DNA of 64,000 bases from Lapidilactobacillus wuchangensis (GCF_003946645.1 NZ_RHOU01000011.1:16014-80013); one strand, 5' to 3'; shown: positions 18,940-30,261, numbered from the stretch's first letter. Notes: generated by a model from the letters alone, not told the origin. Made by a program: numbers and translations.

Positions 18940-19905
18940 ATGACAACTGAATCAAAGCTCAAGATTTTTGCTTTAAATTCCAACAAACCCTTAGCTGAGA
19001 AGATTGCCGCTGCTGTTGGGGTGCCTTTAGGTAAGTCCTCAGTAACGCGTTTCTCTGATGGGGAAATTCAAATTAACATCGATGAAAGTATTCGTGGCGC
19101 TGATGTCTTTTTAATTCAATCGACTTCAGCTCCTGTCAATGATAATTTGATGGAATTGTTGATTATGATTGATGCCTTACGACGAGCTTCTGCGAAGAAC
19201 ATTAATGTGGTGATCCCATATTATGGTTATGCTCGTCAAGATCGTAAGACCCGCGCACGGGAACCAATTACGGCGAAATTAGTCGCTAATATGTTACAAC
19301 GTGCTGGTGCTGATCGGATTTTGGCATTAGACTTACATGCACCTCAAATTCAAGGATTCTTTGATATTCCGGTCGACCATTTAGTTGGTTCACCATTATT
19401 AGCGGATTATTTCTTGCGGAATCATTTGAATGAAGATGCCGTTGTTGTTTCACCTGACCATGGTGGTGTTGGTCGTGCTCGTAAACTTGCTGAATTTTTG
19501 AAAACACCAATTGCGATTATTGATAAGCGGCGGCCACGTGCTAATGTTGCCGAAATTATGAATATTATTGGTCACGTTGAAGGCAAGCGGGCAATTATCA
19601 TTGATGATATGATCGATACTGCAGGAACCATTACTTTGGCAGCCCAAGCATTAGTTGATGCTGGCGCCACTGAAGTCTATGCTTCTTGTACTCACCCAGT
19701 TCTTTCTGGCCCTGCAATTGAACGAATCACTAATTCCCCAATTAAGAAGTTAGTGGTCACCGATTCAATTAATCTTCCTCAAGACAAAATCATTGATAAA
19801 ATGATTCAAGTTTCAGTTGGCCCATTAATTGGTGATGCCATTAGCCGAATCTACAATGACGAACCAGTGAGTCCTTTGTTTGTAACTCGTTACCAACAAA
19901 AGTAA
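18940..19905 (+). CDS. prs: Ribose-phosphate pyrophosphokinase
   Basis: 321-aa PRPP synthase converting ribose-5-phosphate and ATP to PRPP for purine, pyrimidine, NAD, His and Trp synthesis. Seen: [13 protein letters not shown] near 33, [14 protein letters not shown] near 130, flexible-loop [17 protein letters not shown] near 171, and PRPP motif [11 protein letters not shown] near 221. Ribosome site TAGGAGG 6 nt before ATG. Second gene of a glmU-prs unit, ended by a T-type hairpin 36 nt downstream. Confidence 0.96.
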   Translation: MTTESKLKIFALNSNKPLAEKIAAAVGVPLGKSSVTRFSDGEIQINIDESIRGADVFLIQSTSAPVNDNLMELLIMIDALRRASAKNINVVIPYYGYARQDRKTRAREPITAKLVANMLQRAGADRILALDLHAPQIQGFFDIPVDHLVGSPLLADYFLRNHLNEDAVVVSPDHGGVGRARKLAEFLKTPIAIIDKRRPRANVAEIMNIIGHVEGKRAIIIDDMIDTAGTITLAAQALVDAGATEVYASCTHPVLSGPAIERITNSPIKKLVVTDSINLPQDKIIDKMIQVSVGPLIGDAISRIYNDEPVSPLFVTRYQQK

Positions 19906-19940
19906 CGTTTAATCATAAAAATTTACTTGTAACAACTAAC

Positions 19941-19998
19941 AAAGCCTGTTTGACAAGTTCTCTGGATAAAGCCAGAAACTGTCAAGCAGGCTTGTTTT
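19941..19998 (+). terminator. Free-standing T-type hairpin terminating prs
   Basis: AAGCCTGTTTGACA pairs with TGTCAAGCAGGCTT, with an inner CTCTGG/CCAGA stem, then GTTTT. Same sequence class as the central hairpins of the composite elements, but to the left of the arm, directly behind the gene. Confidence 0.75.
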
Positions 19999-20390
19999 GG
20001 TCGCTCCCTAGTTAGTGACGGCAGGGGCCGAGCGATTTAGAGGGTGTGGAACACTGTGGCCGTTGATTTGAAACTGAACTGGTTTTGGGCAAAGTAGCGG
20101 ACAACTCCGTTACGGTCGGCGGGTTGTGGAACGGTGTGGGCATCGATTGAAGCTTATTGCTACGCAACAATCTCCAATGCGAGCCTTATCCTAAGCGATA
20201 AATCGCCAAGGATAATTTCACGCCTGACACCCCGGCGACCTCCACTACGTTTTGAGTTAAGTTAGGCCACTTTAGACTTTCTTGATATTAAGTCAGTATT
20301 TATAAAGTTGGCTGTCTATCGCTCGGCTTTTGACAGATGTAATTACCGAAATAAATCGTTACTTTTGGAAAACTAAATTATTGTAAATTA

Positions 20391-20443
20391 ATAACCCGAT
20401 TGACAAATCTCTGGAAAACCAGGAACTGCCAATCAGGTTATTT
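20391..20443 (+). terminator. Second T hairpin of E5
   Basis: ATAACCCGATTGACA versus TGCCAATCAGGTTAT, inner CTGG/CCAG, then TTTTT. The stem sequence differs from the other T hairpins on both strands, so pairing is kept. Confidence 0.65.
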
Positions 20444-20769
20444 TTGCGTCGCTATTTAAGTGTAATTACAATTTGAATCGGATAGAGTTCTTCCACTAAC
20501 ACTAAATTAATAATCAACAAAGAGTGAAGTGTACCGCATTAACTCCAGACGGCGTGGAGGGATCTTGGCGTCAGCCGCGAAATTATCGTTGGTGCTTTAG
20601 CACTTACGATAAGCCTCGAATTGAAGACTTTTGAAAAAAGGCTTCAATCGATGGCCGCCGCGTTCCACGCCAAGCAGCCCGGAACAGAGTCAGACACCAT
20701 TCTGTTTCAACACCTTCACCAGGTCTTATTGCTTTTGCACCTTCATGCGATGCCGATTTAAATCATTCA

Positions 20770-21201
20770 CTACTTCGACGAATCAGTTTTGCCAGGATGT
20801 TGTGCCAATTTTTCAGGCGCTGTTTCTTGACTCGCTAATAAGTCACGAATTTCTTTCAAATATTGTTCTTCTTGGTTGACTTCGATGGCTTCTTCATCAG
20901 CCTTGGTCTTGCCAAGTTCGCGCAGTTTATTGAAGGATTTAACAATTAGGAAGATGACGAACATCATGATCAGGAATTGAATTAAATCATTCAAGAAAGT
21001 ACCAATCGTGAAACGAGCGGCACCGATTTTAAAACTAATTGATGAGAGGTCCACAGAATTGGTAAACATCCCAATTAATGGACCGAGAATATTCTTAGTC
21101 AAGGAGGCAACCAAACCGTTGAAAGCTCCACCAATTAAAACACCAATGGCCATATCAACGACATTACCTTGCGAGACAAATTCACGAAATTCTTTAAACA
21201 T
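20770..21201 (-). CDS. mscL: Large-conductance mechanosensitive channel
   Basis: 143-aa MscL, a homopentameric emergency valve that releases solutes on hypo-osmotic shock. Family signature at the N terminus (FKEFREFVSQGNVVDMAIGVLIGGAFNGLVASL, with the pore-lining first helix). Second helix near 76-97 (LIQFLIMMFVIFLIVKSF), then a charged cytoplasmic helix ending KEIRDLL. Minus strand; AGGTGG ribosome site upstream. Divergent from nothing; follows the HD hydrolase gene on the same strand. Confidence 0.95.
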   Translation of the reverse strand: MFKEFREFVSQGNVVDMAIGVLIGGAFNGLVASLTKNILGPLIGMFTNSVDLSSISFKIGAARFTIGTFLNDLIQFLIMMFVIFLIVKSFNKLRELGKTKADEEAIEVNQEEQYLKEIRDLLASQETAPEKLAQHPGKTDSSK

Positions 21202-21275
21202 TTTGCCACCTCTTTAAAATGATTTTGTGGGACGATAATTAAATGATTCAATATTTTGCTAGAATACACAAGTTT

Positions 21276-22637
21276 TTAGTCTTCGTGAGGATCAACCAAA
21301 TAATCATTACGTAAGTATTTCTGGAACTTCTCGTACAATGGTTCGAACAGCTGTAAGTCACCTGATGGTTTCACCATTTCTCGAGGGAAGAAGAAACGTT
21401 CATCGCCGGTACTTTTGCCAGTGATGGCCGCAACGATGGGGCTGACGGTTGATAATTCTTCCAAGGTACCGTCTTTTTCAATAATTTCAATTTGAGTTTT
21501 CGGTTCTTTAGAAGAAGGATCGTAAGCATCATAGGGCAAATCGTAGCTGTCATTGATGGCCGTGTAATAATCGGGATTGAAACCAGCTTCTTCAATGATT
21601 TGTTTCAGTTCGGGAATTAAAGCCCGAGTTTCTGGTGTGAACCGCACAGATTTAAGTGGTCGGCGGTCTAAGAAACGCGAAACCAAGTCCCGCAAAATAT
21701 CATCAGGATGATCACGCCACAAAGTAAAGTAAGTAGTTAACACACCATCATCTAAGTGAAGATAGTCCTTCAAGGTGAAGTCATTTTCTAAGAAGGGAAT
21801 CAGTAAGGTTGGCTTCTGATCGCCAGTTAATTGGCCATGTTCATATAAATATTTGGCGCGATGAAGTAATTTGTTGAGAATGACTTCCATCGCTCGACTA
21901 ACAGGATGAAAATAAACTTGTTGATACATTTGGAAACGACAAACGATGTAATCTTCCACGGCGTGCATCCCGTTGGCTTCAAAAGCAATCCCATTCCGGT
22001 AAGGTCGCATGACTCGCAAAATTCGAGTTAAATCGAACATGCCATACTTAGTACCGGTATGATAAGCGTCACGCAGCAAGTAATCCATCCGATCAGCGTC
22101 GATTTGGCTACTGATCATTTGTACAACTTGAGGATTGGGGTAAGTTTTACCAATGACGCTGGCTACCTCTTCCGGAAATTCGGGACTGACGCGCCGCAAA
22201 ACTTGATTGACCTCAGTCTCAGGTGAAGTCAGAATTTCGCGGGTGATTGCCTCGTGATCAGTGTTGAAAATGTGTTCAAAAGTGTGGGAATAAGGGCCAT
22301 GGCCAATGTCGTGTAATAAAGCGGCACACATTGCCACCAGCCGTTCATGATCATCCCACAATTCTGTACTACCATTAGTTGAAGGATAGTTGCGTTCAAA
22401 GTTATCGCAAATTTGTCGGGTGATCTCGTAGACACCAACAGAATGGGTGAAGCGAGAATGTTCGGCACCGTGGAAAGTATAAGAAGACGCGCCTAGTTGC
22501 TTGATCCGGCGTAGACGTTGAAATTCCGAAGTATTGATTAAATCTAAAATAACTTGATAAGTGACATGAATATAGTTATGAACGGGATCACGAAGCACTT
22601 TATCACGTGGTAACATACTGATTTCTGACATCGGCAA
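21276..22637 (-). CDS. HD-domain phosphohydrolase (YwfO-like)
   Basis: 453-aa HD-superfamily metal phosphohydrolase related to dGTPases. N-terminal RDPVHNYIHV, His65 in RFTHSVGV, His109-Asp110 in ALLHDIGHGPYSH, and the conserved DADRMDYLLRDAYHTG near 190. Family members hydrolyse (d)NTPs or related nucleotides; the exact substrate is not inferable. Start is TTG 22637, 6 nt after AAGGAG; the in-frame ATG at 22631 is an alternative. It lies 10 nt after the lipoyl-ligase-like gene, in an operon. Confidence 0.9.
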   Translation of the reverse strand: MPMSEISMLPRDKVLRDPVHNYIHVTYQVILDLINTSEFQRLRRIKQLGASSYTFHGAEHSRFTHSVGVYEITRQICDNFERNYPSTNGSTELWDDHERLVAMCAALLHDIGHGPYSHTFEHIFNTDHEAITREILTSPETEVNQVLRRVSPEFPEEVASVIGKTYPNPQVVQMISSQIDADRMDYLLRDAYHTGTKYGMFDLTRILRVMRPYRNGIAFEANGMHAVEDYIVCRFQMYQQVYFHPVSRAMEVILNKLLHRAKYLYEHGQLTGDQKPTLLIPFLENDFTLKDYLHLDDGVLTTYFTLWRDHPDDILRDLVSRFLDRRPLKSVRFTPETRALIPELKQIIEEAGFNPDYYTAINDSYDLPYDAYDPSSKEPKTQIEIIEKDGTLEELSTVSPIVAAITGKSTGDERFFFPREMVKPSGDLQLFEPLYEKFQKYLRNDYLVDPHED

Positions 22638-22647
22638 ACTCGTCTCC

Positions 22648-23457
22648 TTAAAGAATTGATTGATTATAACTGGCTAAATTCTGCCAGGCTTGTTGCTGTT
22701 GTTGTTTAAAATTCGGCTGCTGACAAAATTGCTGCCAAGCAGTGGTGGATAATTCATGCCCAGCTTGCCGTAAAGTTTGGCTCAGCTGTTGTTGAGCGAG
22801 GTCGACAGTCAGGGCTGCTGGCAAGAAATCCGCCAAATTAGCCATTACCTGAGGATCAATCTCTGGGAAATCTGGCGGCTGCCCCTGACTTGCCCGATAG
22901 AATTGAGCCATCAGTTCACTGCGCTTTTGTTGGGTGCCGGTGACACTCAAGTAGAGCATAATTGCCGTGGCACCACGACTACGGCGCTGAGCAATACCGG
23001 CAATTTTACGCCCGGCAATACTTAAATCGTAGGTGCCAGGACAATAAGATTGGCTAATTTCACCAGTTTGAATGGGTAAAGTCGGCCAACATGATTGCAC
23101 CAATTCGCTCATCAGCTGATAACCCTCAGTAATCGTCAGCTTAATCGTTGCCGGCAAACATAGCGAAACATTTAAAACACCAGCATCACTTACGACCCCT
23201 AGGCCACCAGAATTGCGATAAAAATAATGCCAACCTTGTTGCTGCAGCAAATTCAGGCCAGCAGTTATTTGCGGCAAGCGTTGGTCACGTAAGCCTAAAA
23301 TAACTGTTTGGGGCAAAGTCCAATAATGGAGCAATGGCCGTTGAGTTTGATTGACGAACTGTAACAATAGTTGGGTCTCGGCAAAAGGTAACCAGCGATC
23401 GGCAACTGAATAATCTGTCTGATAAAAATCAAGCAACTGAGGCAATTCGTTTAACAT
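22648..23457 (-). CDS. lipL: Octanoyl/lipoyl transferase of the LipL type
   Basis: 269-aa biotin/lipoate ligase-fold protein. Seen: RNSGGLGVVSDAGVLNVSL (81-99), SYCPGTYDLSIAGRKIAGIAQRR (137-159). Cys139 in the CPGTYDLS motif matches the catalytic Cys of LipL, the amidotransferase that moves octanoyl/lipoyl groups from GcvH to E2 subunits. Lys151 follows in the usual place. Adjacency to the YwfO-like gene echoes the ywfL/ywfO neighbourhood of Bacillus. A lipoate-ligase role is the alternative. First gene of the minus-strand unit. Confidence 0.82.
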   Translation of the reverse strand: MLNELPQLLDFYQTDYSVADRWLPFAETQLLLQFVNQTQRPLLHYWTLPQTVILGLRDQRLPQITAGLNLLQQQGWHYFYRNSGGLGVVSDAGVLNVSLCLPATIKLTITEGYQLMSELVQSCWPTLPIQTGEISQSYCPGTYDLSIAGRKIAGIAQRRSRGATAIMLYLSVTGTQQKRSELMAQFYRASQGQPPDFPEIDPQVMANLADFLPAALTVDLAQQQLSQTLRQAGHELSTTAWQQFCQQPNFKQQQQQAWQNLASYNQSIL

Positions 23458-23570
23458 TATTCCACCACATTATTGAAAATTTATTGGACTATGTATAGTA
23501 TAGCTTAATCGAGCAAAACTGCGCAAAAAAATAGTTTTTTTTAGCAATCAATGCTATTGATGATGCGATT

Positions 23571-24445
23571 AAACAGAATTGAGTTTGACTGCATTCCGGT
23601 CTTGCTGGCTATGGAACGCGATTTGATACAGATTGAAAACTAAGACAACAACCAGTGAAGATGTGGAAACAGAATTAGTTCTGACTCCATTGCGGGCTCT
23701 TTGGTTGTGGAACGCTGCCGGCATCGATTTGAACCAAGTGAAAACCAAAGTTCAAAAGAGTCAAAACCCTGTCAAGATGAATAAACAAAATTGCGTCTGA
23801 CTCTGTTCCGGGCTGCTTGTCGTGGAACGCGGCCGACACTGATTGATGCCAATTAAAAACCAAATTGTCATCAATACAGGTCTTATTGTAAGTGCTAAAA
23901 GCACTAACAATAATTTGGCGGCTGACGACAAGATCCCTCCACGCCGTCTGGAGTTGAACCGCTGCACTTTATCTTTGCTAGTGCTTGAGGCACTAATAGT
24001 GGGAATAATCGACTAACTTCAAACTGTTATCACAAACAAATAGTTGGATTGTCAAACAGACTTATTAGTTTACTTCAATCTGATTTTCTAAATAGTGATG
24101 ATCAGTTCTACTAGTTTCATCAGGTGGGTGCTGAGCGATTGGCAACTAGTTTTACTAGTATTGTCTTGATATCAATCAAATCTAAAGTGGACCACATTAG
24201 CTCAAAACGTAGTGGAGGCCGCCGGGGTGTCAGTCGCCAGATTCTTCTTGCCGCTTTAGCGGTTAGAAGAAGGCTTGTATTTGAGATTGTTGCGCAGCAA
24301 TAAGCTCAAATCAACGCCGGCAACGTTCCACAACCCGCTGGCCGCAACGTAGTTGTCTGCTATTCAGCTCAAAACCAGTTTGAATCTAATGCAAAGTCCA
24401 CAATATTTTCAAGCCCTCAAAATCGCCCAGCAACCGCCACTCTAG
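23571..24445. repeat. Composite intergenic element E6 (half arms, alpha arm, inverted beta arm)
   Basis: Reverse orientation. Two half arms at 23571-23645 and 23671-23745. Full alpha arm at 23786-23958: CTTGTCGT/ACGACAAG, hairpin A ATTGATG/CATCAAT, hairpin B TTATTGT/ACAATAA. Inverted beta arm at 24125-24445 with outer stem GTGCTGAGCGATT versus AATCGCCCAGCAACC and hairpin B TTCTTCT/AGAAGAA. Only a remnant of the T hairpin is left near 24055. It lies between divergent genes, where no terminator is needed. Confidence 0.86.
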
Positions 24446-24592
24446 CTGGGGAAGTCTTAGCGCAATTCAAGAATCTTTATACTAGTGCAGTTCGATGTCA
24501 TTTTGATTGCTCAACCGCTACGGTTACTGACTAAGACACAAATTATCAATATTGTGAAATGATGGCTGTCCAATTTAGCGGTGGATTTTAAC

Positions 24593-24621
24593 TTGCAAGT
24601 TATTTCTGGCGCCCTTAAAAT
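24593..24621 (+). promoter_or_regulatory. Promoter of the YwiB-like gene
   Basis: TTGCAA (24593-24598), 17-nt spacer, TAAAAT (24616-24621), about 50 nt before the start codon. Confidence 0.65.
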
Positions 24622-24675
24622 GAGGCAAGTAGCTTCAATAATTAGTTGCCGTAAAATTAATAAGGGGATGATTGC

Positions 24676-25104
24676 TTGGCGACGCATACACCAGTACACG
24701 TACAACTTACCACGCGCATTGACCAAGATGGGACTGTTGAAACACGGCAGTTCAAGGAAACTGGTGAAATTGTGCAAAAGGGCGAGATTGTTTATTTGCG
24801 TTATCAAGAACATCAAGCCGATCAATCCGTGGTGCCAGTCACATTTAAAATTCAGACCGATCAGTTGTTACTGACACGCGGTCCGGTAGAATTACGCTCA
24901 CAATTACAATTTCAAACGCAACAAACCACAGTTGGCCAGTACCAAACGCCATATGGCAATTTAGTAATGACAACGCAAACTAACGACTATCAAGTTCAGC
25001 TAGATTTGCCTAATCTAACGGGGAGTGTGGCGGTTGATTATCAGCTTTTCAGTGGCGACAACTTGCTGGGAAAATATGAATTACGATTGATTTTCAATAA
25101 ATAG
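24676..25104 (+). CDS. DUF1934 (YwiB-like) beta-barrel protein
   Basis: 142-aa small cytosolic protein of the DUF1934 family, structurally calycin/lipocalin-like, function unknown. It alternates short beta strands, e.g. VHVQLTTRIDQDG, GEIVYLRYQEH and SVAVDYQLFSGDNLLGKYELRLIF at the C terminus, as in the family. It starts with TTG 24676 (LATHTPVHVQL) with AAGGGGATG about 8 nt upstream; no ATG fits. It lies just ahead of rpoE and pyrG, the usual Lactobacillales setting for this family. Confidence 0.85.
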   Translation: MATHTPVHVQLTTRIDQDGTVETRQFKETGEIVQKGEIVYLRYQEHQADQSVVPVTFKIQTDQLLLTRGPVELRSQLQFQTQQTTVGQYQTPYGNLVMTTQTNDYQVQLDLPNLTGSVAVDYQLFSGDNLLGKYELRLIFNK

Positions 25105-25147
25105 ACGAGTATTATTAAGGATAGACTGCTGAAAGGATGTGTCCCCA

Positions 25148-25849
25148 ATGGAATTAGACGTTTTTGCGGGCCAAAAAAAATCCGAATTATCGATGATCGA
25201 AGTCGCTCACGCTATTTTAGAGGTGCGCGGTGAAGCAATGCCATTTGCTGATCTCGTAAACGAATTACAAAGTTATTTAGGTGCCAGTGATACGGAAATC
25301 CGGAGTCGCTTAGGCCAATTTTATACGGATTTAAATATGGATGGTAGCTTTATTTCTTTAGGTGAGAACGTTTGGGGTCTCCGGGAATGGTATTCATATG
25401 AATCCATTGACGAAGAAGTCAACCATCCTGAAGATGATGAAGAACGTCCGCGCAAGAAGCGCCGTCGTAAGGTTAATGCCTTCTTAGCTGATGTCTCTGA
25501 TGATGATGACGTCATTGATTACAATGATGATGATCCTGAAGATGACGATGATAATGATGACGACGAAGACGATGCTGAGTCAAATGATGACGATGAAGAT
25601 GATGAAACAACGACCAAATCGAATGACTTCAAGAACAATCTGAATCAACTTGATGAACCAAGTGATGATGACGACGATGATAATGAGTTAGACGATGGTA
25701 TTGAAGGTCAATTATCTGAATTTAATGATGATGAGTTAGTTGATAATACGGATGCCGACTTCAGTTCTGATGATGATGATGAAGATCAGGATGATGACGA
25801 AGACGACGATGATGATAGTGACGATAAAGACAAGGATAGCCAAGATTAA
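25148..25849 (+). CDS. rpoE: DNA-directed RNA polymerase delta subunit
   Basis: 233-aa delta factor that speeds RNA polymerase recycling and sharpens initiating-NTP control. The ordered N-terminal HARE-like domain is about residues 1-90 ([12 protein letters not shown]...[12 protein letters not shown]). After a short basic patch (RPRKKRRRK) comes a long disordered tail of Asp/Glu with few other residues. Start at ATG 25148, 11 nt after AAAGGA; the GTG at 25139 is too close to that site. It precedes pyrG, as in Bacilli. The tail is long and nearly all GAT/GAC codons, a low-complexity tract that can vary by slippage. Confidence 0.95.
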   Translation: MELDVFAGQKKSELSMIEVAHAILEVRGEAMPFADLVNELQSYLGASDTEIRSRLGQFYTDLNMDGSFISLGENVWGLREWYSYESIDEEVNHPEDDEERPRKKRRRKVNAFLADVSDDDDVIDYNDDDPEDDDDNDDDEDDAESNDDDEDDETTTKSNDFKNNLNQLDEPSDDDDDDNELDDGIEGQLSEFNDDELVDNTDADFSSDDDDEDQDDDEDDDDDSDDKDKDSQD

Positions 25850-25872
25850 TTTAGAAAATCTGCAAAATTTCC

Positions 25873-25901
25873 TTGACGTTGCCCTGATTTTTCGGTAGGA
25901 T
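25873..25901 (+). promoter_or_regulatory. Promoter of pyrG
   Basis: TTGACG (25873-25878), exact 17-nt spacer, TAGGAT (25896-25901). Transcription should start at the GGG at 25909-25911, seven nt after the -10. Confidence 0.85.
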
Positions 25902-25908
25902 ATTTTTT

Positions 25909-25985
25909 GGGCACCTTAGTTTTTATTAAAACGACGATTATGCTGCAAGCTCCCTATTCTTGGAATAGGGGGCTTGTTTTAGTTT
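25909..25985 (+). promoter_or_regulatory. CTP-sensing pyrG leader: reiterative G start plus attenuator
   Basis: The transcript should begin GGGCACC. A perfect 14-bp terminator stem follows: CAAGCTCCCTATTC (25946-25959) with GAATAGGGGGCTTG (25963-25976), then TTTTAGTTTT. In B. subtilis and relatives (Switzer/Turnbough work) low CTP stalls polymerase before the first C. Extra Gs are added to the 5' end, and the poly-G pairs with the C/U-rich terminator arm, allowing readthrough. All parts are present: GGGC start, CTCCC in the 5' arm, and the intrinsic terminator before pyrG. Confidence 0.88.
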
Positions 25986-26052
25986 TGAAGAGTGCGTTGG
26001 CAAGGGGAGGTACTGCTTGCCATAGCACGTTTCAAGATCATTGTTTTAATAA

Positions 26053-27711
<1,659 letters not shown>

Positions 27712-27756
27712 TGTAGTGCAGTTGATTTGAATTGAAATTTGTTTTGGGCAGAGTTG

Positions 27757-28487
27757 TGAACAACTCCGTTACGGCTGGCGGGTTGTGGAACGCGGCCGGG
27801 ATTGATTTGAGCTTACCGCTGACGCAACAATCTCAAATACAACCCTTATCCTAAGCGCTAAAGCGCCAAGGATAATTTGGCGGCTGACAACTCGGCGGCC
27901 TCCACTGCGTTTTGAGTTAGGCTTGTCCACCTTAGATTTGCTTGATATCAAGGCGAAGCTAGTGAAGATAGACGCCAATCGCCCAGCAACTGCCTTGATG
28001 AAACTAACAAAACTCAGCACCACTAATCAGAAAAGCAGATTGAAATAAACTACTAGGCCTGTTTGACAAGCTTTCCGGATAAAACCAGAAACTGTCAGAT
28101 GGGCTTTTTGAATACCGCTGTTCAGTTATGATAAGAATCAAAATCAAGTTGATTAGTCCCAACACAATTGTCTCAAGCACTAACAAAGTTGTAGTACACA
28201 ACCTCATCTCCGGACGGCGTGGAGGGATCTTGTCGTCAGCCGCCAAATTATTGTTGGTGCTTTAGCACTTACAATAAGACTTGTATCTGAGACTTTGTGT
28301 AACAATCAGATCAACGTCGGCCGCGTTCCACGACAAGCAGCCCGGAACAGAGTCAGACGCAATTTTGTTTATTCATCTTCACAGGGTTTTGCCGATTTCA
28401 AACTTCGTTTTGCAATTGGCATCAATCGACGCCGGCAGCGTTCCACAACCAGCAAGCCCGGAATGGAGTCAGACTCAATTCTGCTTC
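27757..28487. repeat. Composite intergenic element E7 (beta arm, T hairpin, inverted alpha arm, half arm)
   Basis: Beta core at 27757-27917: GGGTTGT/ACAACTC, hairpin A ATTTGAG/CTCAAAT, hairpin B TTATCCT/AGGATAA. Outer right strand AATCGCCCAGCAACTGCC at 27978. T hairpin at 28055-28109. Inverted alpha arm at 28204-28362: CTTGTCGT/ACGACAAG, ATCTGAG/CAGAT, TTATTGT/ACAATAA. Then a half arm at 28411-28487. Between pyrG and murA. Confidence 0.86.
28055..28109 (+). terminator. T hairpin of E7, likely terminator of pyrG
   Basis: GGCCTGTTTGACA with TGTCAGATGGGC (imperfect), inner stem TTCCGG/CCAGAA, followed by TTTTT. Confidence 0.65.
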
Positions 28488-28648
28488 AAACTATCGTCAG
28501 GTTTTGAGCCAGTCGTGTGGTGGAATCAGCAATTATCAAGGTGAAAATATTTATTTACAGAAAGTTTAAGTATTTGGCAACTGTGTCAAGTCTTGATTTC
28601 AGGCGTTACGGCGTTATATCAAAGTGATTACAGACCAAGTGATTGCCC

Positions 28649-28677
28649 TTGTATTTTCAGCAAAAATTCTTTATCAT
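28649..28677 (+). promoter_or_regulatory. Promoter of murA
   Basis: TTGTAT (28649-28654), 17-nt spacer, TATCAT (28672-28677). It implies a leader of about 155 nt that is AT-rich and without clear structure. Confidence 0.55.
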
Positions 28678-28841
28678 ATGTAATGATGACTCGTTGGAAT
28701 TTATCAACGCATCTGAAGTGATTTTGACTTCAATACTCGTGAACGTTTCTATGAAATAAATTTAAAACTGACTTTTTTACTTAAATAATAATAAAAATAT
28801 TTTACTAATTGACTGATTAAAGACGATAAGGAACCTGCCAC

Positions 28842-30164
28842 ATGAAAAAAATGATTATTCACGGGGGAAAGAAACTTTCCGGTGAAGTTGCAATTGATGG
28901 TGCTAAAAACAGTACAGTTGCCATTATTCCTGCTGCAATTCTCTCGGAATCCAAGGTGAAATTGGATAGTGTTCCCCATATTCAAGATGTCGACAATCTA
29001 CGGGCGATTTTGGCTGACATGAATGTTTCTTCGACCCTGGATGGTTGCTGTTTAGAAATTGATCCCACTCACATTATTTCCAAACCATTGCCAAATGGTA
29101 AAATCAAGAGTTTACGTGCTTCTTATTACTTTATGGGAGCGTTGCTAGGCCGCTTTGGTCGCGCTATTGTTGGCTTACCTGGTGGTGATGATATTGGTCC
29201 TCGGCCAATTGATCAGCATATTAAGGGCTTTGAGGCATTAGGCGCGACTGTTAGCAATGAACATGGGGCAATGTTCATTCAAGCGCCAGATGAAGGCTTG
29301 CACGGTGCTAAAATTTATTTCGATATGGCTTCCGTTGGTGCAACAGTCAACGTTATTTTGGCTGCTGTTCGTGCAACCGGGACTACAATTATCGAAAACG
29401 TGGCTAAAGAGCCTGAAATTATTGATTTAGCGACCTTCTTAAACAACATGGGCGCTCGGATTCGTGGCGCCGGAACGGACACGATTCGAATCGAAGGCGT
29501 GCCACATTTGTATGCCCAGAATTCTCATACCATTATTCCTGACCGGATTGAGGCAGGCACTTATTTGTCGTTGGCTGCGGCCGTCGGTAATGGCATCACC
29601 GTCAAGAATATTATCAGCGAGCACTTGGATTCCTTCTTAGCAAAAATGGAAGAAATCGGCGTCCAATTTGATATTGTTGAGGATAGTATTTACGTTTATC
29701 CCACTGGTGATCTGAAAATGGTCACCATTAAAACCATGCCATATCCGGGCTTTGCTACTGACTTGCAGCAACCAATCACGCCACTGCTTTTGAAGGCACA
29801 AGGGGAAGGCATGATTGTTGACACCCTTTATCCACGGCGGGTTCGTCACGTCCCTGAATTGGTGAGAATGGGTGCTAATATTTCTGTTGAAAATGATGTG
29901 ATTTTGTTGCATCACACTGACAAACTTCAGGGAACTGATGTGAATGCTGATGAAATTCGTGCTGGTGCTGCTTTAATGATTGCCGGATTAATGGCTGAAG
30001 GCACCACGACGATTCATAAAGTTGAAAATATCCTGCGTGGTTACGGTGATGTTGTTCAAAAGCTCCGTCAACTAGGCGCTGATGTTTCAATTGTCGATGA
30101 AGAAGCTGTTACAACTGATGAAGACACCGACTCAGTTGCAGTTTTAGAGAAAAAAGCATTGTAA
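28842..30164 (+). CDS. murA: UDP-N-acetylglucosamine 1-carboxyvinyltransferase with Asp at the fosfomycin site
   Basis: 440-aa first committed enzyme of peptidoglycan synthesis, joining enolpyruvate to UDP-GlcNAc. Seen: [12 protein letters not shown] (20-31), [13 protein letters not shown] (92-104), [13 protein letters not shown] (112-124). In most MurA proteins the residue after GG is the Cys that fosfomycin alkylates (E. coli Cys115). Here it is Asp116, as in naturally fosfomycin-resistant bacteria, and such enzymes remain active. The C terminus has a short acidic extension ([17 protein letters not shown]). Gram-positives often carry a second paralogue elsewhere, so this copy may not be the only MurA. 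Confidence 0.93.
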   Translation: MKKMIIHGGKKLSGEVAIDGAKNSTVAIIPAAILSESKVKLDSVPHIQDVDNLRAILADMNVSSTLDGCCLEIDPTHIISKPLPNGKIKSLRASYYFMGALLGRFGRAIVGLPGGDDIGPRPIDQHIKGFEALGATVSNEHGAMFIQAPDEGLHGAKIYFDMASVGATVNVILAAVRATGTTIIENVAKEPEIIDLATFLNNMGARIRGAGTDTIRIEGVPHLYAQNSHTIIPDRIEAGTYLSLAAAVGNGITVKNIISEHLDSFLAKMEEIGVQFDIVEDSIYVYPTGDLKMVTIKTMPYPGFATDLQQPITPLLLKAQGEGMIVDTLYPRRVRHVPELVRMGANISVENDVILLHHTDKLQGTDVNADEIRAGAALMIAGLMAEGTTTIHKVENILRGYGDVVQKLRQLGADVSIVDEEAVTTDEDTDSVAVLEKKAL

Positions 30165-30261
30165 TAGCGTTAGGTTCATGCTAATATTATTTATTGTCAG
30201 GTTATCTACGTAAATTGGACTCTAGTGTAGCAAATACATTAGGGAAAAGGAGTAAGAAATT

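Larger units (their letters stand above)
19941..20705. repeat. Composite intergenic element E5 (two T hairpins, beta arm, inverted alpha arm)
   Basis: T hairpin at 19941-19998. Then an outer stem of the GGCAGGGGCCGAGCGATT type (20023-20040), paired with TATCGCTCGGCT near 20318. Beta core at 20096-20258: hairpin A ATTGAAG/CTCCAAT, hairpin B TTATCCT/AGGATAA with a GCGATAAATCGC tip. Second T hairpin at 20391-20443. Inverted alpha arm at 20541-20705: CTTGGCGT/ACGCCAAG, ATTGAAG/CTTCAAT, TTATCGT/ACGATAA. It separates prs from the convergent mscL. Confidence 0.85.

Noticed and set aside
25430..25849. Acidic low-complexity tract of rpoE as a DNA repeat locus
   Set aside because: It is the normal disordered tail of the delta subunit; GAT/GAC mixing shows no clean tandem unit.
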